A stretch of 64,000 nucleotides of DNA from NCBI GenBank assembly GCA_002633025.1, contig NMRB01002322.1, positions 48,447 to 112,446 of the forward strand, in the 5' to 3' direction. Below are positions 35,501 to 46,476 of the stretch, in pieces. Below the pieces are notes generated by a model. That model worked only from the letters and a program-made list of their open reading frames with translations. It had not been told where the DNA came from and made no database searches. Source of the stretch: Notospermus geniculatus. Taxonomy: Eukaryota; Nemertea; Pilidiophora; Heteronemertea; Lineidae. Both the position numbers and the translations under genes were made by a program. Every line of letters starts with the position of its first letter. Position 1 is the first letter of the stretch.

Positions 35501-37223
35501 TGCAACAGAATTCATGGCCACAGGAAAATAAACAACATCCATCAACATTGGGTGAATGTGAAAAAAGTCCTGACAGATGGCTGTTCAGCTGAACTTGAAT
35601 CATTTTGTAACATGAGACAGAGGAATGAATGATGGAAAAGAACAGTTTACCTTCTAAAGTTTCCTGACACTCCAAGAATGTAGAAAGGTTCGCCTTCACA
35701 AATGACAGAGGCCCCTCTGACCTCTCAGTTGACTTCAATCTCAGAAACGACAAGCCGTCCTTGAGATCAGCAAACCTGAAAAATTATAAGATGGAGGCTG
35801 GCACATGTCAATCACTTTTGATTGAAGCTGTTAAAATAATACAGCTGCAAGGATTCGTTAATCAAACAGAAAACCTGGTACAAATGATTTGGAAACGATT
35901 GTTGTTACCTGGTGGCATGGTGGTTTTCTAGGAGGAACCAAGCTGGGTCGAAGTTCTCCAGGGTGACATTACCAGATCCTTCAGGAAACAATTCCAACAG
36001 TTCCTCCTCCACATACTTCCCTCTGAAGATGAATACATTGAAGCACATTAGAATAAAACGGTGCAATCCATCTGTGAATGACAATGAGGAATAGATGGTA
36101 TATGGCCAACTACGCCACAAACAGTAACAGAAAGGTTTATGGATTATCATGATATGCTCAAGTGCAGAAAAACAAAGACAACAAGGTGAAAGATCAGGGT
36201 ATGGCACATACTGATTTCCTTCATCTGATATCCCCAAAGGGTCTTCTTGAGTCTTGAGGATAGGAGATGACGGCCTGTTCCTGTTCAGGGAAGGATGTAC
36301 TGTGGCAGACTCATCAATCCACACAGCAGACTCTTGCAATGGACCTGTGACATCAGAGGCAATGAATCAGAAATAAACCCACCATTCTACATGTTCTATT
36401 GTCCAGTTTATTCAGAGACCCTCACTGCAGACAAGCCCATGGGGGCCCAAAAGAATCTGAGGCTACAGTGAGCATTGCCCGCCCTAGATGAAAGCAAAAT
36501 GGCTTCAGATGGCCCAAGTCTTCTGATTATGTTTTTGCTACTTACATTAGAATGAACAAAATAGCAGCAAGAATATCTTGAAGAGATGTTTACCTGTTTG
36601 CACAAAGTAGCCTCTGAATCCAACAAGGCAGCTACCAATACCACCAGACATTGTCACAACTATGACATCCCCCGTCCCCTTTCCTGGTCCCGTCCTTGCT
36701 ACAATCTTGGATGAGCTTTTCCATTCTGCAGAAAGCAGGCAGTCCACGCCACAAATCTTCAGACCTGCAAGTGCCAAGTAACCACATTTACAACCTAGGA
36801 CTAGTAGAGTACCGGTATAGATTTCATAATTTAGAAATATCTACAGTACAGGAAATCAGGAATAAATATTGTATATTCCTGATGATATACAATGAAGTGA
36901 ATTACTGTACCTGCTACCATCAAAACATCAGAAGCATTAAAGATCAGGGATCTGTTTCATCAAGTGACTTTAAGCTAGTGGTACCTTTAACCAAATGGAA
37001 AATGCATTGAGTTAATGGTACCATAGCTTAAAGTCACTTTATGAAACAGGCCTCTGGTTGAGGGGTCTGACTTCCTAGCAGGCATAAAGATTCCTTTAAT
37101 TGACATACCAATTAAATCTTTTGAATCAAGTCCAAGGTTTTCTCCTCGAATTGTGACTCTTGTTCCTGGAGGGCCTTCTTTTGGTGATATGCCATTTACC
37201 AGGGGAGGTTCCTTCTTTCCCAT
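23529..37223 (-). CDS. EXOC2: EXOC2 (Sec5), exocyst subunit, complete, 24 exons
   Basis: EXOC2 tethers secretory vesicles at the plasma membrane and binds RalA. Coding exons: 37223-37109, 36764-36594, 36344-36212, 36022-35909, 35775-35651, 35499-35273, 35066-34985, 34822-34720, 34354-34242, 32775-32743, 31161-31072, 30807-30763, 28913-28750, 28484-28434, 28261-28092, 27413-27292, 27164-27091, 26382-26174, 25775-25592, 25026-24885, 24705-24527, 24391-24330, 23793-23734, 23628-23529. All phases agree; total 955 residues (human 924). Residues 5-90 form the N-terminal IPT/TIG Ral-binding domain ([27 protein letters not shown]). Later blocks include [39 protein letters not shown] and DPAWECL, plus the helical Sec5 body with [20 protein letters not shown]. 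Exons 10-12 are short, all phase 1-1, and probably optional. Confidence 0.95.
24128..24323. mobile_element. MITE touching the donor of EXOC2 exon 22
   Basis: A perfect ~33-bp inverted repeat starting CTAAAGTCTGTCCCAGCCAA, 196 bp overall. Its right end is at 24323 and the exon ends at 24330, so only GTAAAA of the intron precedes the element in the transcript. Confidence 0.85.
24721..24800. repeat. 30-bp tandem repeat in EXOC2 intron
   Basis: Two exact units of AGTATAGTCAATTTACTATA + TAGTCCAACC and a diverged partial third. Confidence 0.9.
25078..25481. mobile_element. MITE in EXOC2 intron, relative of 19762-19984
   Basis: Ends TTAAAGGGCCACGGATATTG and, inverted, CTTAAAGGGGTGCTAAACAT. It shares TTGTCGACAGCCC, CGCCCCAGTGTTGG and GGAGA motifs with the PIGT intron-4 element in the opposite orientation. 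Confidence 0.6.
26537..26946. mobile_element. MITE in EXOC2 intron, ~410 bp
   Basis: Inverted ends AATAGTGAGGTTTTGCAAAC and AATAGGGAGGTTTTGCAAGC, continuing through TACGTTTTACATTTACGATT. A poly-G run precedes it. No ORF of interest. Confidence 0.75.
27691..27880. mobile_element. MITE in EXOC2 intron, ~190 bp
   Basis: Inverted ends TAAAGGCCTGTTTCCACTAC and CTAAAGGCCCGTTTCCACAA, with a further inner inverted pair around TTTTCACAGG / CCTGTGAAAA. Confidence 0.75.
28549..28701. mobile_element. Mariner/Tigger-type MITE, TA target duplication
   Basis: Perfect termini CAGTAGAACTCGCATATAA at both ends, flanked by TA. 153 bp, non-coding, in an EXOC2 intron. Confidence 0.85.
28965..30396. mobile_element. 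1.43-kb foldback element with TA target duplication
   Basis: Ends CAGTCCACCCAAAAATTATT at both termini, flanked by TA. Arms of several hundred bp pair imperfectly (e.g. CATAAATCCTTTCGAAACTT against AAGTTTTGAAAGGATTTATC). Only small, non-conserved ORFs, so non-autonomous. The termini suggest Tc1/mariner. It lies in the EXOC2 intron between exons 12 and 13. Confidence 0.8.
32094..32221. mobile_element. MITE, ACAGTGGC family, 9-bp target duplication
   Basis: Ends ACAGTGGCGCATCAATAGGC, inverted at the right. Flanks TGCGTAACC and GGCATAACC match at 7 of 9 bases. Contains CCCACAAGCTCACACCCC. Related to 52452-53308. Confidence 0.75.
33107..34035. mobile_element. Non-autonomous element with two ~300-bp internal repeats, possibly Helitron-like
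   Basis: Two direct units (~33350-33648 and ~33651-33930) share GGCAAAGTCAAGAAT, CACAAAACGCCCCCTAC, CTTGACCTAGATTTT and CTATCCATCTGACAAGG. An ACGC microsatellite follows. The right end has a hairpin, AAGCCCTTTTGGCC against GGGCCAAGCGGGCT, then AAAAA. The layout resembles non-autonomous Helentron-type elements. A hairpin MITE is nested at 33228-33349 (CCCATATTCATAAAACC inverted). Confidence 0.45.
34512..34694. mobile_element. Tigger/pogo-type MITE, TA target duplication
   Basis: Ends CAGTGGAACCTTTCTTTGCG and, inverted, CAGTGGAAAAAAATCTTTAA are flanked by TA. GACACCTCTCTATTAAGGAC motifs lie inside. Non-coding; in an EXOC2 intron. Confidence 0.7.
36949..37053. mobile_element. Hairpin MITE in EXOC2 intron 1
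   Basis: CTGTTTCATCAAGTGACTTT and inverted CTGTTTCATAAAGTGACTTT, continuing AAGCTA and GGTACC, form a ~105-bp near-palindrome. Confidence 0.7.
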
Positions 37224-39712
37224 GATGGTAAACTATAAACTCAGTAATAAACTGGAAAAAAGTTGTAATTTGTTCTAAACTCCAACATGTCCCAAGTCCA
37301 ATGATACCATAGTGGTAATTACAAAGTATCATGCCACAACTTTACCTTTTGCATGGCCTACTTCTATTCTAGTCAGAGACAGAGGGCTTAGACAAAGCCT
37401 GTCTAACAGTACACTAACTCATGAACCAGCTATCCTATGATTAGGTCTATTTATGATAGGTCGCAATTATCAGACAATCAGTCCCCTCCACTAGGCCTAT
37501 CGTAGGCCTAGCTCAGCTTGCTGGTAACTGAGTAAGGGAGACGTAAAACAACAGTAAAAATAAAGCCAGGGGGCTAGGCCTAGGGTAGGCCTACGTGGTC
37601 GTGGTCGTGGGTGGTCGGAATGGATTGAAAGAAACAGGCAGACCGGCCACCCATCCATACCATCATGGTGATGGGATGGGGGCTCAAGTATAGTATAGCG
37701 GGCCAAGCCATGGGAGGTAATATGGTACTTCGTTGGTATAGCAGATCATGAATTTTTGTACTTGTCTGAGTATCAAGTGTTTTTAAAATCCTTGCGCTAG
37801 TTTGTCTTGAGTAATAAGTGTGTCAGGTGGTGGTTGGCTTGATAATGGCATATTGTGTGTGTTAGTGATATTCTGACTTGGTGACATTGGCCTCCAGGGA
37901 TGGGCGTCATTGACGCATTGGGAAAAAACGGTGGAAGTCAATGACACCCTGACATCTGAAATTAATGAAAGCCCTGCGTCTGGATGGGACTTTGGGAAGT
38001 CGGGAGGTTTGGGAGATGGTCCTGTGGAAGTCGCCAGTGAATGGGAGGTTGGGAAGTGGGAGGTATGGGAGGTGATATTGTGGAAGTTACAAGAATGAGA
38101 AATGCAGAGTTGGGAGGTCAGTGTTCATATTTGCTCACCTGAGAATGTTTGTGGAGGAGATCAAAATATATTATAGCCGATACGCTTCTCATGACGAAGT
38201 TCAGCGCGGTGTACATGGTGTAGTTACACTGGTGGCCAATAGGCGCCACTACCATCGACCTTTCTTTCGCTGCTGCTGTGTTGCAAAAGTAGTTTCACCA
38301 GCAACCATGGCAACCATCTTACCAAAATTAGGTCATCACCATGGGAATTTTCTTTCAGAGTGGCAGATGTTGGTTTCTCATCCATCCCCAAAAATTTGTG
38401 TGCGTCGGATTGTGGTTTGGTGGTGCATTAGGCCTATAGGCCTAGGCCCCCTAGGCCGATGCGGCGATGTGGGTGGCGAGCGATGCTTTTTGAGCAGACA
38501 ACAGCATCACCCCGCTTAGTACACGTAGGACCTATATCGTACTGGGGAAATGTCGACTGACATTGACGAGGTTGTCCACTTAATTTTGATGAATGATATG
38601 CCAATGTGTTGCCGCTAACTTAAGTCAGGTAAGTGTCGCGGACGGTCATCTTTCGTTGGCGTAGCTGTATCACCTGTAACCGATTCCCTCTCAGGCCGCG
38701 GCCCTCTCCATTGTCTTTGGTGTCGTCACGACAGGCGTCCGCGGTGTTGGCGTTCAGATTGTTCGGTGATTCTGTGTCCGTCGGTCAAAGAGATAATTTG
38801 TGTTTTACAAACTAGGAGCTCGAGTTGTTTATTTATTCGTTTCGATCGTAACATTACTTCGTTGTCATTGCAAATATGACGGAATAAGCGGCAATGGATG
38901 AAATGGCCAGGATGTTGACCAACACACTAGCAGCGTGCTTCTTTGTCATTGCAAATATTACGGAATAAGCGGCAATGGATGAAAAGGCTTGTGTTCATCA
39001 ACATTGCAACTTTCGTCATGGTAGATACAGGAATAAGTGACAATAAAATCAAATGATATTTATTTTCCAAACACAAAACGAAGTGGCTATTTATCAAGCC
39101 AGGTGTAATATATGAGAATGCCTCCCGTATGACAATGCCCGCTTTATTGTTCGGCGGACACTCAAATACAGAAAGACATGTTGATCAGTGCCTCCCCCAT
39201 TGTCACGTCGCGGCTTATTCCGTCAATCCTTTGTTGGGAGGCACTGACAAACGGGGGCAGTGAAAAACATTACACCGGCTTGCTGAACAGTACGCAAAAT
39301 TTGGGCTTAAGGTGAAGGGATACCTAACAGATCAGCACAGGCCTAGTGGCGGTCTCAGAACTAATCTATTGTGCGGCAGCTCATTATAGCACCCCGTCAC
39401 CTGATCTTGGTTCACTGCCCATTACTACAACCCATTCCTAAACTCGAGCCAAGAATGTTTAGGAGTTGTTGGCCGATCGATTGAGGCATGTGAAATCGAT
39501 TGCAGGCAAATAAAAAATGCGTGACGAGTGGTAAACTTTGAAACGGACTCTACTAACCAGGCGGGAAAGGACTTAATTTGAATAACAATCATGCATTGAT
39601 CGACTGAGCCGCAATCACCCGCTTTTCCTGCGATTTTCGGTTTTGTTTTGCACTTAATTGGTTGATGATTTACATGAAGTATTGGTTTTACCTGATAGTA
39701 AACTTAGTTCCC

Positions 39713-39858
39713 CAGGTGCCTATAGAGAGATTTTGGTGATATCCGAGTGAAATCTTCCCGTGAGCCAAAAAATGTGAATCAGGGCATTTTTAGACCTTAA
39801 TTAGTTTATAACGGGAAACTGAAACAATTTTTTGGAGAAAACTCTCTATAGGCACCTG
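39713..39858. mobile_element. Hairpin MITE
   Basis: CAGGTGCCTATAGAGAG at the left is inverted as CTCTCTATAGGCACCTG at the right; ~146 bp. Confidence 0.7.
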
Positions 39859-40179
39859 CAGACTACCTGTCTTTAGGTAATGGTATAATCCGTAACCGCG
39901 TAGTCGGTACCCACGAGTCAGAATTTCGTCCCGAAGATGAAATTTTAGGGTCTAATTAAAAGTTAATTAATACCATTATTACTAACCCAAATTCACATTT
40001 TTTTATCAGAATGTACGGAGGAGGGTCTATACGTAAATAATAAACTTGGTTAAATAGATTACTTTTGGTCATAGAAAAGATATCGAGTTTTCAATGTTGT
40101 GCGTGCATTATTTTTTTCCTTAGGTATCCCTTCACCTTAAACGTCGAGCTGGCTGTATTTCCGGAACCAGGTGACAAAT

Positions 40180-40290
40180 ACTCCACCATTGGCTTCAGTG
40201 TGTTGATTGGCACTTTGCAAAGATGTTGGGCTTACGCCCCAGAGGTCGAGGGTTCGATTCCCGTGTGGTCATAATGTTTTTTCATTTTTT
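40180..40290 (+). mobile_element. Possible tRNA-derived SINE head
   Basis: A perfect Pol III B box, GGTTCGATTCC, sits in GAGGGTTCGATTCCCGTGTG. A weak A box (TGGCTTCAGTG) lies upstream and a T-rich tail follows. The cloverleaf is not convincing, so I do not call a tRNA. Confidence 0.35.
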
Positions 40291-41321
40291 TTTTCTTTTT
40301 TTGTTTTCCTTTTCTTACAAAATTATGTTGACTTTTCCAAATTTCTACAAAGAACAACTGGTTAATTATTTTTTTCTTAGTGGTGACACTGATAAAATCG
40401 TCTACAGAATCGTTGCATCATCCTGGGCACACCCTGACCCTGGTGTTCGGACTCGCCGGCAGATTCTGATCCACAAACCACAGCGGATTAATCTTCAGAC
40501 TGACGAAAACCGAGAGCCTGAAGCTAGGCATGCGACCACAGTGACAAATAAGACCGAAAGTAGTGCTTATTCATCGAGCGGCTCGATAAATAAACCCGGT
40601 CAACACAAAAACGGCTTTTGGCCGATTTCTGCAACTGGATACATCAGATGCCGACAGCCCAATATACAACATTGGCCGACTTCCCATCCCATACCCCGTT
40701 ACTTCGGAATCCTTTGTCACCTCCCAACTCCCACTACCCAATTCTAGGCCTACCACGAACCGTCGTCTTGTTGATTCCCATATTGGCCTACTTCCCGCAA
40801 CACATTTCACTCCAGTCCAAACTCGCATTGTCCTGTGAATGCCCCGAACCCAATTCTTGATTCACACTTCCGAATTCCTATATGATACTCAACACCGCAC
40901 TTCCCACTACCCCACTTCCCAGATCGATTCTCAGTTCCCAACACCCACTTGCCAAGCGCCAAAAAGACTGGATGATTTTCATGAACAGCTACACGACGGA
41001 AGTATTTTCAAGCTTCCCACTGTTTGGCCCGCTATACTCTACTTGACCCTTTTATATATATATATACTCACATTTCCTCTAAATCGGGAAGAAAACGGGG
41101 AAAACGAAAATATTTACCTTGAAACTCAGAGCCCGAAAATTCCGTCCACAGGAGACCGCCGCGAAAAGAGAATGGGCGAATGAATGCTCGTCACGTGACG
41201 ACACTAAGAATGTTTGGAAGTGTCTTGTGGCTGTTCGTAATTTCCACCTCTGCCGCTTGGGGTTTATATCTATTAAGTTCAGCTTTAATAACTGTTGCGT
41301 ATGACTTTTCCAAAAATTTAG

Positions 41322-42374
41322 AGTCACCGAGATTATCGAGTATACGATAAAATTTCATTGATCCCAAAATACAGTGGAATAAGAGGTAAAACTAGTGTCA
41401 ATTTTCACCCCACTCTGCCCATGATTATTTTCCATCAACTTGATGTATCCAGTCAACGTCATCGATTTCTTTCGTACACACTTGACGCAGACAACGCAAG
41501 TTACAGGCTGCTTCACAACGTGTCATACGTCTACAGACCTCAGAGATACACGGTCTATTATATCATCGTCATTACTGTGAAATACATTGTGATATTGAAG
41601 GTGCAGAAGATGGGGTGGAGAAAATGGCGACTGAAACCAGTTTTGCCCCTGTACGACTTCAGGACAGAAAATTACGTCGGTCATGTATTGATGAACAAGA
41701 GAGACAGGTGTTTGAAATGGCGCGGCCGTGCTGCTGGATCTGTTTACCAACTCTGGAAGATAGAGGAGAACATGGAAAGTGTTCTTTCGTTCGGCAAATT
41801 TCAATACAATTTTATTGTGACAATATACAATTTTCACGCACAGCACATAGGACATGAAATGGTTTACCGTCTATCATTGAATGTTTCTAACAGGATTAGG
41901 GTTTGGGGGACCAAATATTCGGACATACAGTTTCACAGATTGGATGTCACCATTATATTTCACATATTCCTCAGAATGAAATGGTTCAAAGTGGTTCGGT
42001 TTTATCGATCAAAAACCGGTTTGTGGTTGACGAGAAACAATACTATGATTCCACTTCCCGGTCAGGCTGCACGAATAGCTATAAACAAGACTGCAGGAAT
42101 TGTTTTGTATAGGTTTAGGAACTTACGATTAAAAGATCTACTTACCACTGTTGATCTAGGATGCTTTAGAGGAGGAGCAATTGTTTCGAATGATATTCCA
42201 TTAAAATTAACACTTTTCAAGATAAGAGATCCTGATTCAATACTGAGTCAATTGAGATATCATGAGGCAGCAATTGATGGGAAAAAGTCTCTGACGGTAA
42301 TACCTGGATTTCTCGACAGCACTAAGAGGCGCCGTATTTACAAAACGGTTTATATTTTCAAACAACTTCTTTGA
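41322..42374 (+). CDS. Unrecognised ~340-residue ORF family, copy 1 (open)
   Basis: The frame is open to a TGA at 42372-42374; the TTG at 41358 gives 338 residues. There is no in-frame ATG at the position where copy 3 has one (GTA here). An acceptor-like AAAAATTTAG precedes 41322, so this may be the last exon of a spliced gene. The sequence is rich in Arg/Lys, aromatics and beta-branched residues: LSYTLDADNASYRLLHNVSY, KWFKVVRFYRSKTGLWL, LTTVDLGCFRGGAIVSNDIP, FLDSTKRRRIYKTVYIFKQ. Two stretches (around VKYIVILKVQKMGWRKWRLK and FLRMKWFKVVRFYRSKTG) look alike, hinting at an internal duplication. I do not recognise the family. Three copies lie within 22 kb. Confidence 0.5.
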   Translation, partial: SHRDYRVYDKISLIPKYSGIRGKTSVNFHPTLPMIIFHQLDVSSQRHRFLSYTLDADNASYRLLHNVSYVYRPQRYTVYYIIVITVKYIVILKVQKMGWRKWRLKPVLPLYDFRTENYVGHVLMNKRDRCLKWRGRAAGSVYQLWKIEENMESVLSFGKFQYNFIVTIYNFHAQHIGHEMVYRLSLNVSNRIRVWGTKYSDIQFHRLDVTIIFHIFLRMKWFKVVRFYRSKTGLWLTRNNTMIPLPGQAARIAINKTAGIVLYRFRNLRLKDLLTTVDLGCFRGGAIVSNDIPLKLTLFKIRDPDSILSQLRYHEAAIDGKKSLTVIPGFLDSTKRRRIYKTVYIFKQLL

Positions 42375-42468
42375 ATAGCACTTCCCCTTTCATTGATATA
42401 GCACACTCTGATTTATAAACAAATACATACATTCACTTAAATACGTTTTCGCCATTCAATATTCTTCT

Positions 42469-42611
42469 GGGACCTTATTCACAAAGCCCCGCCCGTAACT
42501 ATAAGGGTACGCAAATCCTTTGTCAGGCTGATAGTGAACAATAGGTTGTCCGCTAAAGGACAATAGTTTGCGCACTTCCGTAAGTTACGGGAGCTTCGTG
42601 AATAAAGTCCC
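42469..42611. mobile_element. MITE inserted in the 3' flank of copy 1
   Basis: Ends GGGACCTTATTCACAAAGCC and, inverted, GGGACTTTATTCACGAAGCT. Copy 2's flank (near 45760) reads straight through ATATTCTTCTGATTCTG, so the insertion postdates the duplication. Confidence 0.75.
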
Positions 42612-43092
42612 TGGTTCTGGTATAAAGTATTCTTGAGGTCGTTTGAAGATTGCAGTCCTCAAGTGTGCTAGTATACAGAGCCGTTGTAACATCTGCCACT
42701 GTTTCCGTACGTCACTGTTTCCCCTTATTTCATTGAGAAACGCTAGCAGATAGATCAGCACGTTTCACTGTGTGTCCCCTGTTGTCACGTCGCAGCTTAT
42801 TCCGTCACACAGTAGTAGGTGACAATCACAGACAGGCTGAATGGGTGAATGTCGTCCAATCCTGATCCTACACACTAATTCCTATCCCAAGCCCCAAACC
42901 CTAAACCCAACCCTGACCCTCAACCCTTGTCACTGACCCCTACCCTAATACTAAACCTAGTCCTGACCCTAACCGTCAACGCTAACCATCCTAACTTCGT
43001 AACCTGGGTACAGTGGTTTAGACGACATTAATAACTGTTGCGTATGATTTTTCCAAAAAATTAGATTCACCGAGATTATCGAGTATACGATA

Positions 43093-44680
43093 AAGGGGCT
43101 GTTCATTCTCATCTTAGGGATTGTCAAATCAGGCTGTTCGTGATCACCCTGACCTAAAAATATAATGTTGGGTCATTTCAATGACCAGAAACTGACAGAA
43201 GAATCACTTTTTTTTGCTCAATGTAGGACCATTCTATTCTCTAGGTGGGGGTAGAGGTGCCATAGGCCTATACATTGTGTTACGGTTGCATAATGTCATT
43301 TCTTGCCCATTCCTGATAAAGGTGTTTTGGGTGACTTGATGTTTTCAATGCCAATGTAAGGGTGCAAGGGATGATAGTGGCGTGACCTGCCCAGGGTTTG
43401 AATAGGGACTAGGAAAATCCTAGAAGATGTTAGATAATATTGAATAATTCTTTTTGTTACGAAGCAATTTCTTAGACTTTCTTTGGCCAAAGGGTCACTG
43501 CAATGTTGTAGCTCAGAGTGCTTGCTTGAGCTATAGCCTAGAGTTTTAGTACTGCGTAGACATGGTAGTGCATCTGTGCCAAGTTTGTGGATTATTGGAG
43601 ATGTGGATTTAGAACTGATAATTCTGCTCTTGGATTACTATGTGACTACAGTTGTTTTTTATTGAGTGAATGGTGGAATACCAGCAGGCTGATAAGGTAG
43701 GACAACCTGTATCATCCCAACACTGAGTAGAATATTGTCCCACAATTCATTATAGTTCCTTTAGATACGACTAGGTGGCGCCACAAAAATATTGTTTTAA
43801 TCATAAATACCACCAATGTTATAAGACTGAAAAAAACACTAAGTGACACCATCTGGTCCTATCTAGAGGAACTACAATTAATCACTGGACAGTTTTCTAC
43901 TAAAGGTTCAATTGTGTAATGAATAATGATGTATCAATTTCAGAAGCAGGTTAGGTTTATCAGCAAACTATATTGTAAGATTGCATTGTTGGGTTTTCGG
44001 GGGGGGGGGGGGGTTATATCAAAATGTAACATTCCCTGCCCCAATCAGTACATTCAATCAGTTTGACTAGTGCCATTGGTATTGGGCCCTGTCCAGGGGC
44101 CCTTTATGTTCACTTAGAATCAAGACCTATGGTATATAACAGTGCATAATAGGCATCAATTGCCTTTTCATTCAAGCCTAACCACCAACACTTCAGTACA
44201 ATAGCCACCATTCAATGTAGGGCCTACTTCATTGAAGCAAACCATAACCCCTCAGTGAAAAAATAGTTCGATCCTATTGTCAAAGAAAAAGAGCCATGAC
44301 ATAAGTCACTTCATGTTATGAATCCCTATTTTTAGTAGGCCTAGGTTATTAATAGCTCACTCTCTCTTAAGCGAAGAATTTCAAAATCATTTTTTGGGGT
44401 GTTCTTGTTAATTATGATGAAAAATCTTGCATGATCAGGACCTCTAATGAGCAGCACAACCCATTTCTGAAGTAACATTTAGACTTTATGGCATTTTTGC
44501 GGGGCCTCATCACATTGATTAGCCTTTTGTTCTAGATAATGACTTATGATTGACTTGACAATTGATCCAATATTGATCATTTTCACCATAGAATCATCCC
44601 TGCAACTTTCAAATTCATAGCTTTTCTAGTTTTCCCAAGGATCACAAATCTTGGTCTCAAATGAAAATGAACAGCCCCTT
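43093..44680. mobile_element. 1.6-kb non-autonomous DNA element inserted upstream of copy 2
   Basis: Ends AAAGGGGCTGTTCATTCTCA and, inverted, AAAGGGGCTGTTCATTTTCA. Upstream (43028-43092) lies the 5' flank of the ORF family; downstream the gene resumes. No transposase is recognisable. A 15-base-plus poly-G tract lies near 44000. It shares its ends with the small MITE at 14424-14632. Confidence 0.75.
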
Positions 44681-45671
44681 TCATGATTCCAGAATACAGT
44701 GGAATAAGAGGTAAAACTAGTGTCAGGTTTCATCCCACTCTGCCCATGATTATTTTCCATCAACTTGACGTATCCAGTCAACGTCATCGATTTCTTTCGT
44801 ACACTCTTGACGCAGACGGCGCAAGCTGCTTCACAACGTGTCATGCGTCTACAGACCTCAGAGATCGGTCCATTATGTCATCGTCATTACTGTGAAATAC
44901 ATTGTGATGTTGAAGAAAATGGCGACTGAAACCAGTTTTGCCCCTGTACGACTTCAGGACTGGAAATTACGTCGGTCATGTATTCATAACCAAGAGAGAC
45001 AGGTGTTTCAAATGGCACGGCCGTAATGCTGGATCTATTATCAGCAACTGCAATATACAGAAGAACATGGAAAGTGTTGTTTCGTTATGCCGATTGGTTC
45101 AATACCATTTTTTATGACAATATACAATTGTCACGCACAGCACACACGACATGAATTGGTTTACCGTCTATCATTGAATGTTTCTAACAGGATTAGGCTT
45201 TGGTGAGCCAAATATTCGGACATACAGTTTCACAGATTGGATGTCACCATTATATTTCAGATATTCCTCAGAATGAAATGGTTCAAAGTGGTTCGGTTTC
45301 ATCGATCAAAAACCGGTCTGTGGTTGATAAGAAACAATACTATGATACCACTTCCCGGTATGGCTATACTAGTAACAGGAAACACGACTGCAGGGATAGC
45401 TTTGTGTAAGTTTAGGAATTTACGATTAAAAAATCTACTTACCACTCTTGATGCAGGGTGCTTTAGAGGAGGAGCGATAGTTTCGAATGATATTCCATTA
45501 AAATTAACACTTTTCAAGATGAAAGGTCCTGTTTCAATACTGAAACAAATGTATAAGTATAATAAGGTAGCAATTGATGGAGAAAAGGCCCTGAAGGTGA
45601 TACATGGGTTTCTCGATAGCACTAAGAGGCGCCGTACTTACAAAACTGTTTATATTTTCAAACTTCTTTGA
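44681..45671 (+). pseudogene. Unrecognised ORF family, copy 2 (frameshifted)
   Basis: Highly similar to copy 1 from GGAATAAGAGGTAAAACTAG to KRRRTYKTVYIFKLL. A small deletion near 44822 shifts the frame, and further changes near 45025 add stops; the C-terminal third is open (45237-45671). The downstream flank also matches copy 1, so this is a segmental duplicate. The upstream flank (43028-43092) has been separated from the gene by the element at 43093-44680. Confidence 0.7.
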
Positions 45672-45900
45672 ATATCATTTCCCGTTTCATCTAGCATACC
45701 CTGATTTATAAACAAATACATACATTCACTTCAATACGTTTTCGCCATTCAATATTCTTCTGATTCTGATATAAAGTATTCTTTAGGTAGTTTGATGATT
45801 GCAGCCCTCAAGTGTGCTAGTATACAGAGCCGTTGTAACATCTGCCAGTGTTTCCGTACGTCAGTGTTTCCCCTTACTTCTTTGAGAACCGCTAGCAGCA

Positions 45901-46476
45901 CAGAAAAAAAATCGATCTCATCTCGAGATAAAATGAGTCTCCAGCCTACTATTTTGTCCCTAAAATGAGTTTCTTTGCTACTCGAACACAGAATGAGTAC
46001 CAGTTTTCTAAGGCTGGAGCCCTCTTGCATCGACTGGAGATAACTGCATCTGGAGTCTCATTCTGAAGTAGAGACAAAGTCTACTCATTTTGAGTTTTCT
46101 AAGTTCTCCAGTCGATGGGACGTACATGCACAGGGCATCAGCTGGAGAAAATTGGAAACACCCCGAGGGGAACCAAAATATGCTCATATGAGGAGCTCGG
46201 TGGTGTGGTTGTTCTGGTGTCCGACTTGCGATCAGAGGGTCCAGGGTTCGAAACCCACTGGGTGTTAAACGTTTTTTTACATCACTTGTTTATTTGATTC
46301 GAGACAATCAACAGACAATCCGGTGGAAACAGCTGAGAATTATTTTAACCAGTTGGAAACAATGTCATCTCAAGTGGTGACCCAGTTAAGTCTATTCGAG
46401 TTGCAAAAGAAACTCATTTTAGGGACAAGAGTTGGAGATTCATTTTATCTCGAGATGAGATCGTTTTTTCTTTCTG
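45901..46476. mobile_element. ~575-bp element with long inverted ends, containing a tRNA-like block
   Basis: Left CAGAAAAAAAATCGATCTCA and right, inverted, CAGAAAGAAAAAACGATCTC; pairing continues through TCTCGAGATAAAATGA and GTCCCTAAAATGAGTTTC. 46190-46262 has tRNA-like A- and B-box motifs (AGCTCGGTGGTGTGG, GGGTTCGAAACCC), so a SINE is nested or the core is tRNA-derived. Confidence 0.65.

Larger units (their letters stand above)
37224..41321. other. EXOC2 upstream intergenic region
   Basis: Presumably includes the EXOC2 promoter just right of 37223. Otherwise no supported gene. Direct repeat units CGGAATAAGCGGCAATGGAT occur at ~38880 and ~38960, with related TTATTCCGTCA motifs at ~39215 and ~42795. 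A hairpin MITE is at 39713-39858 and a SINE-like block at 40180-40290. Confidence 0.5.

Noticed and set aside
40180-40290. Functional tRNA gene
   Set aside because: Good B box, but acceptor and D stems do not pair convincingly; more like a SINE head. The same holds for 46190-46262.
40223-40747. 174-residue plus-strand ORF
   Set aside because: Starts in the SINE-like block and runs through a poly-T tract; composition and lack of homology suggest chance.
41523-41855. Minus-strand ORF antisense to the unknown family
   Set aside because: Also open in the other copies, but the plus frame is longer, has the conserved C-terminus and conservative substitutions between copies.
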